DNA from: Guyparkeria hydrothermalis
GTDB taxonomy: Bacteria; Pseudomonadota; Gammaproteobacteria; Halothiobacillales; Halothiobacillaceae
DNA length: 64,000 bases
Direction of reading: 5' to 3'
Assembly: GCF_023555375.1 (NCBI RefSeq)
Contig: NZ_JAJSEE010000004.1
Span: 225,976 to 289,975 of the forward strand
The notes beneath the pieces were generated by a model. That model did no database searches, was not told the DNA's origin, and saw only the letters and a list, made by a program, of their open reading frames with translations. The translations under genes were made by a program, and so were the position numbers. This document shows, one piece after another, positions 26,067 through 35,512 of this stretch; within the stretch, counting starts at the first letter, position 1; each line of letters begins with the position of its first letter.

Positions 26067-27394
26067 GTAGGTTCAAGCCCCGCCATATCCAGACCCGCCT
26101 GACATTCTGGCTGCTGACCAGCGTCCTGGTGCTGGTGGCCCTGTTCTGGCTGGTCGCCGCTCGCGCGCCCGTGGTGCTCACCAAAAATTACATCGCCGAC
26201 CTCCTCGCGCATGACGCCGAAGTGCTCGTCCTTGGCGTGGAGCAGACCGGCGACGCGCCGCGACTCGACCCGGCCTACGCCACCCCCCTCTACGAGCGCC
26301 CTTACTCGGGGTATTATTACCAGCTCGATGTGGCCGGCACCGAGCTGCGCTCTCGATCGCTATGGGATTTCGAGTTACAGTCCCGGAAACTCGAATCGTT
26401 CCCCGGCACCTACCACGCCACCGGCCCGGCGGAACAGCACTTGCTCGTCTATGCCGACCGGATTCAGAAAGACGACACCTGGATCGAGGTACACGTGGCC
26501 GCGGATCTCTCAGCACTGGAAGAGCGGATCGAGACCTTCCGCTGGCGTTTCGCCGTCCTCACGCTGATCATGCTCGGCATGATGCTCGTCGGACAACGGC
26601 TGATCGTCCGGGCAAGCCTATGTCCGCTCGATCGAGTGCGGCAGGACTGCCGCCGCCTGCAGGAGGGCGAAATCGACCGGCTGGACGAGGCCGTCCCGCC
26701 GGAACTCCGGCCCATGGTCGAGGAGATCAACCACCTGCAGGACACGATGCAACGCCGCCTGTCCCGCTCGCGCAAGGCGCTCGGCAACCTTGCCCATGCC
26801 CTGAAGACCCCGATCACCCTGATCGACCAGGTGCTGCAACGATCCCGGGACACCCTCCCCGCCGAAACCGCCGAGCGCCTCGCCGAGGGCGTCTCCCGCA
26901 TGCGCCGCATCACCGACCGCGAGCTCCGCCAGGCACGCATGGCGGGCGAGGCACGCGGCAGTCAGCGTTTCGAGGTGGCACGCGAACTCCCGCGACTGCT
27001 CGGCATGTTCCGCCATCTCCACCCCGAAAAGACCTTCACCCACCGGGTCGACTGCCCCGCTGGTGCCTTGCTACGCGCCGATCGCGAGGACATGTACGAA
27101 CTGGTCGGCAACCTGCTGGACAACGCGGCCAAGTGGGCGGCCAGCCACATCGATGTGGCAGTGAGCCAGGAGGACGATGGTTGGCACCTCACCATCGCGG
27201 ACGACGGGCCGGGCGTACCAACCGACTCCCTGCAGGCATTGGCGCAGCGGGGCACGCGCCTGGACGAATCCCGCGACGGCCACGGGCTGGGACTGGCGAT
27301 CGTGCGTGAAATCGTCGAGCTTTATGCCGGCGAGCTGACGTTCGCGCGTTCGGCGGCGCTCGGGGGCCTGGAAGTCAGGGTGCGCCTCCCCTGA
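26063..27394 (+). CDS. sensor histidine kinase of the metal efflux operon
   Basis: 443 aa. Two transmembrane helices (about 10-35 and 170-190) bracket a periplasmic domain of about 130 residues that is rich in Tyr. A HAMP-like linker follows, then the H-box in LGNLAHALKTPITL, which is of the PhoQ type, and an ATPase domain with LLDNAAKWA (N box), DDGPGV (G1) and GHGLGLAIV (G2). The start is GTG, overlapping the regulator stop. The pair presumably senses periplasmic metal. The periplasmic domain is not recognisably CusS-like, so the signal is uncertain. Confidence 0.94.
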   Translation: MSRFKPRHIQTRLTFWLLTSVLVLVALFWLVAARAPVVLTKNYIADLLAHDAEVLVLGVEQTGDAPRLDPAYATPLYERPYSGYYYQLDVAGTELRSRSLWDFELQSRKLESFPGTYHATGPAEQHLLVYADRIQKDDTWIEVHVAADLSALEERIETFRWRFAVLTLIMLGMMLVGQRLIVRASLCPLDRVRQDCRRLQEGEIDRLDEAVPPELRPMVEEINHLQDTMQRRLSRSRKALGNLAHALKTPITLIDQVLQRSRDTLPAETAERLAEGVSRMRRITDRELRQARMAGEARGSQRFEVARELPRLLGMFRHLHPEKTFTHRVDCPAGALLRADREDMYELVGNLLDNAAKWAASHIDVAVSQEDDGWHLTIADDGPGVPTDSLQALAQRGTRLDESRDGHGLGLAIVREIVELYAGELTFARSAALGGLEVRVRLP

Positions 27395-27507
27395 GCCCCA
27401 GGCGACAAACCCGAGGCATGGCACGACCAGGATCACCGGGAATCGCCCAACGGATACCGCGAATCGAGCGATGACTCCGGCAACAGACAGACACGGGAGA
27501 GGGAACC

Positions 27508-28077
27508 ATGCCCATCAGACCATCCATCACACTGACAGCCCTCATCGCTCCACTGCTCCTCACCGCCTGCTCGACCACGGCATCGAACGGCTCGACCAAC
27601 CCATACGGCACACTGGACGGCGTACTCGCCGCCGGGGCGCCGGTGCTGTTCGTCGCGGTGGGTACGGACGAACAAGGCTGCACGCAGTACACCAAGAAAC
27701 CGCTGCGCGAGGACACCTTGGGAAGGTCTGCACGAATGTCATACCGCTCTGCGCGTCTTGAGCCGGGCAGATGCAAGGCGTTCGTCCGCCGCGGAAGGGT
27801 GATTCCCTTTCCAAGGACGACAACGCAGCAGATGCCCGGCTCAAGGCGCGCCCTGCGGGGCTAGGCGAGTCGCCCGTGCTCCGCGTTGCGATGTCTTGAC
27901 GTGGCCACCGGCACGCCGGCGACACCGCGCCTTGATCACGAGCGACTCGCCAAGCCAGAGTGGCATGGCATTCGTGCAGACCTTCCCTTGGTCGACACCG
28001 GCATCTGGTATCGCACGGCCGACGATCGATTCGTGCTCGATGCGAGTCGTTGCGTGCCGGAGCGGGCATCGCCATGA
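27508..28077 (+). pseudogene. small lipoprotein gene split by the 266-bp mobile element
   Basis: Codons 1-71 (27508-27720) encode a lipoprotein signal with lipobox LTAC and a short mature part ending KKPLREDTL. The 266-bp element and one copy of its CTTG target duplication then interrupt the gene. From 27991 the same frame resumes as VDTGIWYRTADDRFVL and ends at TGA 28075-28077. Deleting 27721-27990 gives a continuous 99-aa lipoprotein with a pair of cysteines (GCTQY and SRC) in the mature part. As it stands, translation runs into the element and ends at 27864. The ribosome-binding site GAGAGGGAACC is intact. The family is not recognised. Confidence 0.85.
27721..27986 (+). mobile_element. 266-bp IS5-like MITE, type B, copy 3
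   Basis: Begins GGAAGGTCTGCACGAATG and ends with its complement. It is flanked by a perfect 4-bp target duplication CTTG (27717-27720 and 27987-27990). It has the same arm layout as type A but different stem sequences: arm 1 is closed by CTTGAGCCGGGC/GCCCGGCTCAAG and arm 2 by GGCGAGTCGC/GCGACTCGCC. The unpaired stretch CAGATGCAAGGCG is shared with type A. It lies inside a lipoprotein gene whose frame is restored when the element and one CTTG are removed, which is the best proof of transposition in the window. Confidence 0.93.
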
Positions 28078-28135
28078 CGCCATCCCGGTTTGCCACAATG
28101 AGACAAACAGCGCGGCGATTCGGGATGGCATCACG

Positions 28136-29065
28136 ATGACGTACACACGGTTGCAAGCAGGCGAGGTCCGGCTCCTTGACGGGGCGACCGGCACGGAGCT
28201 GGAAAAGCGCGGCGTGCCCATGAGCACGAACGCGTGGAGCGGCTCGGCCTCCCTCGATCACCTCGACACACTCGAACGGATCCACCGGGACTACATCGAC
28301 GCCGGCGCCGACATCATCACGGCGAACACCTACGCCACGTCGCGCGCGTTGCTCGAGCTGGATGGACTGGTCGACCAGTTCGAGGCCATCAACCGGGCGG
28401 CGGTCCGCGCCGCGCGTCAGGCCAGGGATCGCAGCGGTCGCCCCGAGGTCCTGATCGCCGGCTCCCTCTCCCACCGCGGCCCCATCGCCACCGGCTCGGC
28501 GCGGCCGGACAGCGGCGCCATCGGGCTCGACACGATGGCCGAGGCGCTCCGCGAGCAGGCGCAGTTACTGCGCGACGAAGGCTGCGACCTGCTCCTGCTT
28601 GAGATGATGTACGACCCGGCCCGTATGCCGCTCGTCTTCGAGGCGGCCGCCCGGACCGGCCTGCCCGTCTGGGCGGGGTTCTCCGCCCGGCGCGGCGAGG
28701 ATGGCTCGCTCCTCGGGTTCGGCCCCGGGGACGACATCCCGTTCGCGCAACTGGTCTCGATCCTCCACGACTGGGACGTCGATGCCGCCGGCATCATGCA
28801 CACGCCGGCGAACCTGGTCAGTGAGGCCCTGGACAGCCTGCGCGCGACGTTCGACGGCCCGCTGATGGCCTACCCGGACTCGGGGTATTTCAAGTCCCCG
28901 CATTGGCAGTTCGAGGACGTGATCGCGCCGCGTGAGCTTCGCCGCTACGCCGAGGGATGGATCGAGCAAGGCGCGCAGGTCCTGGGTGGCTGTTGCGGAC
29001 TGTCCCCCGAGCACATCGCGGCCCTCTCGCCACTAAAACGTGACCGCCGATCCGGAACCAGTTAA
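28136..29065 (+). CDS. homocysteine S-methyltransferase family protein
   Basis: 309-aa TIM-barrel protein of the family that moves a methyl group to homocysteine using zinc. It shows LLDGATGTELEKRG at the start, ITANTYATSRALL, and the zinc motif GGCCGLSPEHI near the C-terminus. The first zinc cysteine, usually in a GxNC context, appears to be replaced: the equivalent place reads AAGIMHTPANLV, so a His may stand in. This may change the metal site or activity. ATG 28136 is chosen; the frame open upstream belongs to the disrupted lipoprotein region. The TAA stop coincides with the TTAA that borders a remnant repeat end at 29066. Confidence 0.85.
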   Translation: MTYTRLQAGEVRLLDGATGTELEKRGVPMSTNAWSGSASLDHLDTLERIHRDYIDAGADIITANTYATSRALLELDGLVDQFEAINRAAVRAARQARDRSGRPEVLIAGSLSHRGPIATGSARPDSGAIGLDTMAEALREQAQLLRDEGCDLLLLEMMYDPARMPLVFEAAARTGLPVWAGFSARRGEDGSLLGFGPGDDIPFAQLVSILHDWDVDAAGIMHTPANLVSEALDSLRATFDGPLMAYPDSGYFKSPHWQFEDVIAPRELRRYAEGWIEQGAQVLGGCCGLSPEHIAALSPLKRDRRSGTS

Positions 29066-29100
29066 GGAAACTCTGCACGAATGCCTTGCCGGTCTGCGGG
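29066..29100 (+). repeat. decayed left end of the 266-bp element family
   Basis: After TTAA (which contains the stop codon of the methyltransferase gene), GGAAACTCTGCACGAATGCC matches the element terminus. The similarity fades within about 35 bases and no right end is present before the fdxA stop at 29240. The rest of the 29101-29239 gap shows nothing I can name. Confidence 0.7.
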
Positions 29101-29239
29101 GCCTGACGAGTCGTGCCGGCCGTCCTTGAAGGCAAGCCCCATGTGGAGCCGCGTTCTCCGATCGGGAGCGCCGCCACCGAAGACCGACGCGAGCCCGTGT
29201 CGTCAGCTTGGCAGGTCGGCCGACACCACCGGAAAGCGG

Positions 29240-29563
29240 TTATTTCTCGAGATACTCGAGCTTGCCCGCGACGCCATCCCAGTCCTCGGCATCGGCCGGC
29301 GGGTCCTTCATCTGGGAGATCGTCGGCCATTGCCCAGACAGTTCCCGGTTCAGCTCGATGAATGACGTCTGCCCCTCGGGCACGTCGTTCTCGTCGTATA
29401 TCGCTCCCGCCGGGCACTCGGGTACGCACACGTCGCAGTCGATGCATACCTCGGGATCGATGACCAGCATGTTGGGCCCCTCGCAGAAGGCGTCCACGGG
29501 ACACACGGAGACGCAATCGGTGTACTTGCACTTGATGCAGTTCTCGGTCACGACATAGGTCAC
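29240..29563 (-). CDS. fdxA: 7Fe ferredoxin FdxA
   Basis: 107-aa electron carrier with one [3Fe-4S] and one [4Fe-4S] cluster. The cysteine pattern is the FdxA type: [14 protein letters not shown] near the start and [12 protein letters not shown] in the middle. The C-terminal extension [13 protein letters not shown] is typical of the Azotobacter-type ferredoxin. The start is GTG at 29563 with AGGAGGAT a few bases before it. The frame is open much further upstream but lacks similarity to the family, so the long version is rejected. It is divergent from the rhodanese gene. Confidence 0.94.
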   Translation of the reverse strand: MTYVVTENCIKCKYTDCVSVCPVDAFCEGPNMLVIDPEVCIDCDVCVPECPAGAIYDENDVPEGQTSFIELNRELSGQWPTISQMKDPPADAEDWDGVAGKLEYLEK

Positions 29564-29655
29564 GGGATCCTCCTCGACTTCGCTCTGCTCGTACGTGAAA
29601 TCCCTGCCCCGATGCGACTTTGCCGCCCGGGATCTCTGTGGAACAATATCCGACG

Positions 29656-29670
29656 ATACTAGTACAGTAT
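29656..29670. promoter_or_regulatory. palindrome in the divergent fdxA-rhodanese gap
   Basis: ATACTAGTACAGTAT is an inverted repeat (ATACT and AGTAT, five-base spacer) in the 312-bp gap between two divergent genes. It is the most AT-rich point of the gap. It could be an operator or part of a promoter, but it matches no regulator consensus I can name with confidence. Confidence 0.35.
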
Positions 29671-29875
29671 TCGCCCCGCAGAGCGACCGGCCCGGCTTGA
29701 GTTCCGGTCGGTCGTCGCAACCGTTCGGCAACGCCCTGGCCGTCGAGCGCTTTCGTGACGCCGACATTGCCGTCGGCCCGACGCCGTCTTTCTCGCCGCC
29801 GACTCCGCCGCACCCTGACGGTCGTCTGCCAATGCCCGGTTTCCGGCCGGCTTTTCCCGAGGATGATCCCAATCG

Positions 29876-30199
29876 ATGCAAAACATCAACGCCAACGAGT
29901 TAGCCGGGTGGCTCGACGACGAAAGTCGCGTCAGCCCGTTGTTGCTCGATGTCCGAGAGCCGTGGGAATACCAGCTCTGTCATATCGAGGGCTCACGGAC
30001 GATGCCGATGAACACCGTCCCGGCGCATGTCGAGCAATTGGAGAAAGACACACCGATCGTGTGCATTTGCCACCACGGCATGCGCAGCATGCAGGTTGCC
30101 CTGTTCCTGGAACAGCAGGGTTTCACTGACGTGATCAACCTCACCGGCGGCGTCGATGCCTGGGCCGCGCAAGTCGATCGCGACATGCCCACGTATTGA
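29876..30199 (+). CDS. single-domain rhodanese-like sulfurtransferase
   Basis: 107-aa rhodanese domain, close in size to GlpE. It contains [19 protein letters not shown], the conserved CH2A-like motif, and the active-site loop [11 protein letters not shown] with the catalytic cysteine before HHGMRS. It would move sulfane sulfur to a thiophilic acceptor in the cytoplasm. It faces away from fdxA across a shared intergenic region and is followed by selO after about 117 bases. The physiological acceptor is unknown. Confidence 0.93.
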   Translation: MQNINANELAGWLDDESRVSPLLLDVREPWEYQLCHIEGSRTMPMNTVPAHVEQLEKDTPIVCICHHGMRSMQVALFLEQQGFTDVINLTGGVDAWAAQVDRDMPTY

Positions 30200-30316
30200 C
30201 GGGTGCCTGACAGCCGCCCCGGCGCGACGGGCAAACCCGACCCGCTTCCCGTCCACGCCCATTCTTGGCCCGACCTCGTCACTCGGAACGGCAACACGCG
30301 ACCGGTAACCAGCCCC

Positions 30317-32116
30317 ATGAGCAACGACCCGACCCAACAAGAGCACCAACGAGACAACTGGGGCCACTCGCCCGAAACGCCCCCCGCCATCTCGAGCCTC
30401 GAGGCGCTCGCCCACGTCGTCGACTACTCCCTGATGGACTCGCTCAACCGCGATCCCGAGGCGACGAGCGACGGTAACGACCACGCCCCCAGACAGGTCT
30501 TCTCCGGGCACTACGTGCCCGTCAGGCCGACCCCGCTCGAGAACCCGGAGTACGTCGCCCACGGTCGAGCGCTTTTCCGCGAGCTGGGTTTCGACGAGCG
30601 TCTCGCCCGGTCAGACGAGTTCGTCCGGCTGTTTTCCGGCGATCTTTCCGTCGTGCCCGAGACGATGAGCCGTGTCGGCTGGGCCTGTGGCTACGCCCTG
30701 TCCATTTACGGCACGGAATTCGACCGCCAGTGCCCGTTTCAGACCGGCAATGGCTACGGCGACGGCCGGGCCATTTCCGTGCTCGAGGTCGTGACACGGG
30801 GCCAGCGATGGGAGATGCAACTGAAAGGCGCCGGTCGCACGCCCTACTGCCGGGGCGCGGATGGCCGGGCAGTCCTGCGCTCCAGCGTTCGCGAATTCCT
30901 CGCTCAGGAGCACATGCACGCCCTCGGCGTACCGACATCGCGGTCGTTGAGCCTGACCGTGTCGACGACCGAAACCGTCGATCGGCCCTGGTACTCGGAG
31001 GGCAGCGAGGCCATGAACCCCGACATACTGGTCCGGGAACCGGTTGCCATCTCCACCCGGGTGGCGCCCTCGTTCATCCGGGTCGGCCAGCTCGAACTCT
31101 TCAGCCGCCGCGCCCGCAAACAGGCTCACCCGGGCGCGAAGGAAGAACTCGAAGCGCTCGTCTTGCACCTGATTGAGCGGGAATACGCCGAGGACGTCGA
31201 TCAAGACGCGGGGCTTGGCGAACAGATCCTTGCGCTGGCGCACGCGTTCCGAGACCGGCTCACCTCGCTGGTTGCCGACTGGATCCGGGTGGGCTACTGC
31301 CAGGGCAACTTCAACAGCGACAACTGCGCGGCCGGGGGCTTCACGCTCGACTACGGCCCGTTCGGGTTTTGCGAGGTCTTCGACCTCCACTTCCAACCCT
31401 GGACCGGCGGCGGGCGTCATTTTTGTTTTTCCAACCAGCCCGCCGCCGCGGAACGCAATTTCCGCACGTTCTGCACGACCCTACGCCCCCTGGTGGACGA
31501 CGCCCCGGAAGCCATCGCGCAACTGGACGCGATTGAAGGCGACTTCGCCAAGATCATGGGCGAGAAACTGGAACGGATGTGGGCCCGCAAACTGGGCCTG
31601 GCGTCGGTCAACGCCGAGTTGTTCGTCGAACTGCAAACGCTGATGACCACCACCCCGGTGGATTACACCCTCTTCTTCCGTGAGCTTTCGGCGGTTCCCG
31701 ACAGCATCGAGCCGCTCACGAAGAGCTTCTATGCCGATCTCGGGGCCTCAAACACTCCGGCGTCGGAAGACACCCAAGCGACCGAAGAGCGCTGGTCCGA
31801 GTGGCTGACCAAGTGGAGAGGGCTCATCGGCGTCGATGATGACACCCAGTCGGCAACCGAGTTGGCTAGAAGGCGGGACGAGATCTCCAAGGCCATGAAA
31901 AGGGTCAACCCGAAATACACCTTGAGAGAGTGGTTTCTCGTGCCCGCCTACCAACAAGCAGCGGCCGGCGACTATTCGGCAATCAGGGAACTCCAGGAGG
32001 TAATGACGCAGCCATACGCCGAGCAATCAAAAGCGATAGAAGAAAAATACTACCGACTCAAGCCCTCATCCCTGTTCCATGTCGGCGGCGTTTCCCATTA
32101 CAGCTGCTCATCCTGA
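30317..32116 (+). CDS. selO: protein adenylyltransferase SelO (YdiU/UPF0061 family), divergent active site
   Basis: Pseudokinase-fold enzyme that transfers AMP to proteins during redox stress. 599 aa, longer than E. coli SelO. Family stretches include [56 protein letters not shown] and [13 protein letters not shown]. The C-terminus ends HYSCSS, keeping the cysteine near the end typical of the family. The segment usually like HGVMNTDN reads CQGNFNSDN: the Asp-Asn pair is kept but the His-Gly-Val part differs. The start at 30317 is chosen over an upstream in-frame start at 30203 that lacks similarity. It lies downstream of the rhodanese gene. Confidence 0.9.
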   Translation: MSNDPTQQEHQRDNWGHSPETPPAISSLEALAHVVDYSLMDSLNRDPEATSDGNDHAPRQVFSGHYVPVRPTPLENPEYVAHGRALFRELGFDERLARSDEFVRLFSGDLSVVPETMSRVGWACGYALSIYGTEFDRQCPFQTGNGYGDGRAISVLEVVTRGQRWEMQLKGAGRTPYCRGADGRAVLRSSVREFLAQEHMHALGVPTSRSLSLTVSTTETVDRPWYSEGSEAMNPDILVREPVAISTRVAPSFIRVGQLELFSRRARKQAHPGAKEELEALVLHLIEREYAEDVDQDAGLGEQILALAHAFRDRLTSLVADWIRVGYCQGNFNSDNCAAGGFTLDYGPFGFCEVFDLHFQPWTGGGRHFCFSNQPAAAERNFRTFCTTLRPLVDDAPEAIAQLDAIEGDFAKIMGEKLERMWARKLGLASVNAELFVELQTLMTTTPVDYTLFFRELSAVPDSIEPLTKSFYADLGASNTPASEDTQATEERWSEWLTKWRGLIGVDDDTQSATELARRRDEISKAMKRVNPKYTLREWFLVPAYQQAAAGDYSAIRELQEVMTQPYAEQSKAIEEKYYRLKPSSLFHVGGVSHYSCSS

Positions 32117-32197
32117 CGTGGCCGTCTGCAAAAAGTGGGCGGGCGCTATTTCAACGGGCTCGCGAATGCCTCACAAACCAGGGGCAATTCACACCGA

Positions 32198-35100
32198 TCA
32201 GTGACTCCAGCTACTCGACAGGACCTCTGCCTGCTTCAGAACCAGATCAACGGCCTCTGACGCCTTGTCTGGTGGGTACTTGTAGCGCTGAAGGGTACGA
32301 CGCACCAGAATCCGCAACTTGGCGCGCACGCTCTCGCGCACCTGCCAGTCAACGGTCGTCGATCGGCGCAACTTTTCCGTGATCTCGACGGCGATCTTCT
32401 TCAGAATCTCGTCGCCCAGCTCACGTACCGCGCTCTCGTTGTTGGCCAGCGCATCGTAGAAGGCCACTTCATCGGGATTCAGGCCCAACGCCTCGTCGCG
32501 TTCCAGTTCCTCCTGGAACTGCTTGGCCATGGCGATTAGCTCCTCGATCACCTGCGCCGTCTCGATGCCACGGTTGTTGTACTTGCGCAGCGTCTCCTGC
32601 AGACGGTCGCCGTATTTCTTTTCCTGGACCACGTTGTTGCGCGTGCGCGCCTTGATGTCGTCTTTAAGCAGCTTCTCCAGCAGCTCGACGGCCAGGTTCT
32701 TGTACGGCATCTGCCGCACGTCCTCGAGAAACTCGTTGGAGAGCAGCCCGATATTGGGCTTGTCCAACCCGCACAGGGCAAACACGTCGGTCACGCCTTG
32801 GGCGACCAGCGCGTTGTCGAGGATCTGCTTTAAGGCCGAGTTCTTCTCGTCCTGCGTCAGCTTGCGGTCCACGCTGGTGAACTTGGTGATCGCGGTCTTG
32901 ACCTGTGAGAGGAACGCCACCTCTTTCTGCAACCCGCGCGCCTCGTCCAGCGTGCTGCACAGGGAGAACGCCTTGTTCATCGCCAGCACGGTATCGAGAA
33001 ACCGTTTCTTGCCGTCTTCCAGACTCAAGATGTAGTTGGCCGTCGGCGGGATCAGCTCGTTGGGCCGGGTCTCGAAACCGCTATAATCGAAGCCCTCGCC
33101 GTGCGGTCCGGGCGCGAACATACCGCGAATGATGTCCAGCTTCTCCAGCAGGATGGCGAAGGCCTCCTCCGCACTATGCGTCGGTTCGCCCTTGCCCTTG
33201 GCGTCGGTGTAGGTCTTGAGCGCCTGCTTGAGCTCGTTCGCAATGCCGATGTAGTCCACCACCAGCCCACCGGGCTTGTCCTTGAACACGCGGTTCACCC
33301 GGGCGATCGCCTGCATGAGATTGTGCCCCTTCATGGGCTTGTCCACGTACATGGTGTGGCAGACGGGCGCATCGAATCCGGTCAGCCACATGTCGCGCAC
33401 AATCACCAGCTTGAGCGGGTCATTCTCGTCCTTGAAGCGCTTTTCCAAGCGCTTCTTCACCTTCTTGTTATAGATGTGCGGTTGCAGCAGCGGCTTGTCG
33501 GCAGCCGACCCGGTCATCACCACCTTGATCGCGCCCTTTTCCGGGTCCGGGTCGTGCCACTCCGGGCGCAGCGCGACGATCGCATCGTAAAGACGCACGC
33601 AGACCTCGCGACTCATCGCCACGATCATCGCCTTGCCCTCGATGGTGCGGTTGCGCTCCTCGAAGTGCGCCACCAGATCGGCGGCCACCTCCTCGATGCG
33701 CGGCCCGGCGCCCACCAGCTTTTCCAGCCGGCTCCATTCGCCCTTGGTCTTCTCCCTGCTTCCGACGTCTTCCTCGTCCTCGACTACCTCGTCGACCTGC
33801 TCGGACAAGGCCTCGATCTCGTCGCGGTTGATGTCCAGCTTCGCCAGGCGTGACTCGTAATAGATCGGCACGGTGGCGCCATCGTCGACCGCGTCCTGGA
33901 TGTCGTAGATGGAGACGTAGTCACCGAACACCGCGCGGGTGTCCTTGTCCTCGCTCGCCACCGGCGTGCCGGTAAAGCCGATGAACGAGGCATTGGGCAG
34001 CGCATCGCGCATGTGGCGCGCATAGCCGTACTTGTATTGCCCGTCCTGTTTCAGCGTCGCCTTCAGTCCGTACTGGCTGCGGTGCGCCTCATCCGAGATC
34101 ACCACGATGTTGTGCCGGTCGTTGAGGATCGGATGGCCGCGCTCGTCCTCCAGCAGCGCGAACTTCTGCACCGTGGTGAAGATGATCCCGCCGGATTCGC
34201 GCTCGGCCAGCAGTCGGCGCAGCGTCTCGCGATCGTCCGCCTGCACCGGCTCCTGCTTCAGGAGCTCCTGTGCCGCGTTGAACGTCGCGAACAGTTGGCC
34301 GTCGAGGTCGTTGCGGTCGGTCACCACCACCAGCGTCGGGTTGTTCATCTCCGGCTGCTGCAACAGCTTGCCCGCATAGCAGCACATCGAGATGCTCTTG
34401 CCGGACCCCTGCGTGTGCCAGACCACCCCGGCCTTCTTGCTGCCGGCCTCCACCTCGTCGCCATAGGTCGCCCGCTTTTCGCGCACCCCAGGTTCATCCA
34501 CCGCCTGCGCGGCGATCACCGTGGCGCGCACCGCATCGCGTACCGCGTGGAACTGGTGATAGCCGGCGATCTTCTTCACCAGCCGGTCGGAATCCGACTC
34601 GAACAGCACGAAATGGCGGACGTAATCGAGAAACAGCTCGCGATCGAAAAAACCGCGCACCATGGTCTCGAGTTGCCAGTGAAGCAGCGGCTTGTCGTCC
34701 TCGTGGCGCAGCGTGCGCCAAGGCATGAACCGTTCCGGGTTGGCGGTCAGCGACCCCACCCGGGCGGTATACCCGTCGCTGATGACGGAGGCCTCGTTGG
34801 TGACGAACAGATCCGGTACCTCGTCCTTGTACGTCTGGATCTGGTTGAAGGCATCCCAGACCGTCGCGTTCTCGGCGTTGGGGCTTTTCAGCTCCAGCAT
34901 CGCCAGCGGCAGACCGTTGATAAAGCAGACCACGTCGGGGCGGCGCAACTGCTTGCTGCCATCGATGGTGAACTGGTTGATCACCCGGAAGCGGTTGGCC
35001 GCCAACTCGCCAAAGTCGACCAGGAAGGCGTGATCGTGCACCCGCTCGTCGCCGCGCTTGTAGATCACCGGCACCCCGTCGAGCAGCAGACGGTGAAAAG

Positions 35101-35353
35101 CCCGGTTGGCGAACACCACATCCGGGCTCTCCGGCGTGCGCACCGCGGCTACCGCCTGCTCGACCGCCGACTCGGGCAAATGCGGATTGATCCGCCGCAC
35201 CGCCGCTTCCAGGTCCGCCAGCAAGAACACCTGGCGATAATCCGCCCGCTCCGGTGACAGGCCATCCGGAGCCAGATCCGGGCCATGAGCGGTCTCCCAA
35301 CCGCCCTCAGCAAACCAGTGCAGGCATTGTCGTTCGAGTTCGTCTTCCGTCAT
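32198..35353 (-). CDS. hsdR: type I restriction endonuclease subunit R
   Basis: Motor and nuclease subunit of a type I restriction-modification system. The N-terminal nuclease domain has the PD-ExK-type site [20 protein letters not shown]. The helicase motor has Walker A in [11 protein letters not shown], the DEAH box in [11 protein letters not shown], and a later motif [21 protein letters not shown]. 1051 aa is normal. AAGGA lies upstream of the ATG. It is separated from the fic gene by 159 bases containing a perfect inverted repeat, so it may have its own promoter. It acts with HsdM and HsdS encoded upstream on the same strand. Confidence 0.95.
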   Translation of the reverse strand: MTEDELERQCLHWFAEGGWETAHGPDLAPDGLSPERADYRQVFLLADLEAAVRRINPHLPESAVEQAVAAVRTPESPDVVFANRAFHRLLLDGVPVIYKRGDERVHDHAFLVDFGELAANRFRVINQFTIDGSKQLRRPDVVCFINGLPLAMLELKSPNAENATVWDAFNQIQTYKDEVPDLFVTNEASVISDGYTARVGSLTANPERFMPWRTLRHEDDKPLLHWQLETMVRGFFDRELFLDYVRHFVLFESDSDRLVKKIAGYHQFHAVRDAVRATVIAAQAVDEPGVREKRATYGDEVEAGSKKAGVVWHTQGSGKSISMCCYAGKLLQQPEMNNPTLVVVTDRNDLDGQLFATFNAAQELLKQEPVQADDRETLRRLLAERESGGIIFTTVQKFALLEDERGHPILNDRHNIVVISDEAHRSQYGLKATLKQDGQYKYGYARHMRDALPNASFIGFTGTPVASEDKDTRAVFGDYVSIYDIQDAVDDGATVPIYYESRLAKLDINRDEIEALSEQVDEVVEDEEDVGSREKTKGEWSRLEKLVGAGPRIEEVAADLVAHFEERNRTIEGKAMIVAMSREVCVRLYDAIVALRPEWHDPDPEKGAIKVVMTGSAADKPLLQPHIYNKKVKKRLEKRFKDENDPLKLVIVRDMWLTGFDAPVCHTMYVDKPMKGHNLMQAIARVNRVFKDKPGGLVVDYIGIANELKQALKTYTDAKGKGEPTHSAEEAFAILLEKLDIIRGMFAPGPHGEGFDYSGFETRPNELIPPTANYILSLEDGKKRFLDTVLAMNKAFSLCSTLDEARGLQKEVAFLSQVKTAITKFTSVDRKLTQDEKNSALKQILDNALVAQGVTDVFALCGLDKPNIGLLSNEFLEDVRQMPYKNLAVELLEKLLKDDIKARTRNNVVQEKKYGDRLQETLRKYNNRGIETAQVIEELIAMAKQFQEELERDEALGLNPDEVAFYDALANNESAVRELGDEILKKIAVEITEKLRRSTTVDWQVRESVRAKLRILVRRTLQRYKYPPDKASEAVDLVLKQAEVLSSSWSH

Positions 35354-35454
35354 CTATCCGTCCTTCGACGTGTCCCTATCTCGCATTCCCACGGTGGCGC
35401 AGCGGTGGCCGAGCCTGTTGGCCGAGCACACCAAACAATACCTGCCCCGCCATC

Positions 35455-35483
35455 TGAGCCGAATACAATCCCTATTCGGCTCA
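35455..35483. repeat. perfect 11-bp inverted repeat between fic and hsdR
   Basis: TGAGCCGAATA and TATTCGGCTCA are separated by seven bases. The same sequence recurs several times upstream of the fic gene (36797-36859), so it is more likely an operator than a terminator. No T-run follows on either strand. Confidence 0.7.
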
Positions 35484-35512
35484 GTGCTCCTGTCGGCTTG
35501 CCAGGAGCCGAC

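Noticed and set aside
35455..35483. Rho-independent terminator for fic or hsdR
   Set aside because: The perfect stem is not followed by a T-run on either strand, and the same sequence recurs upstream of fic.
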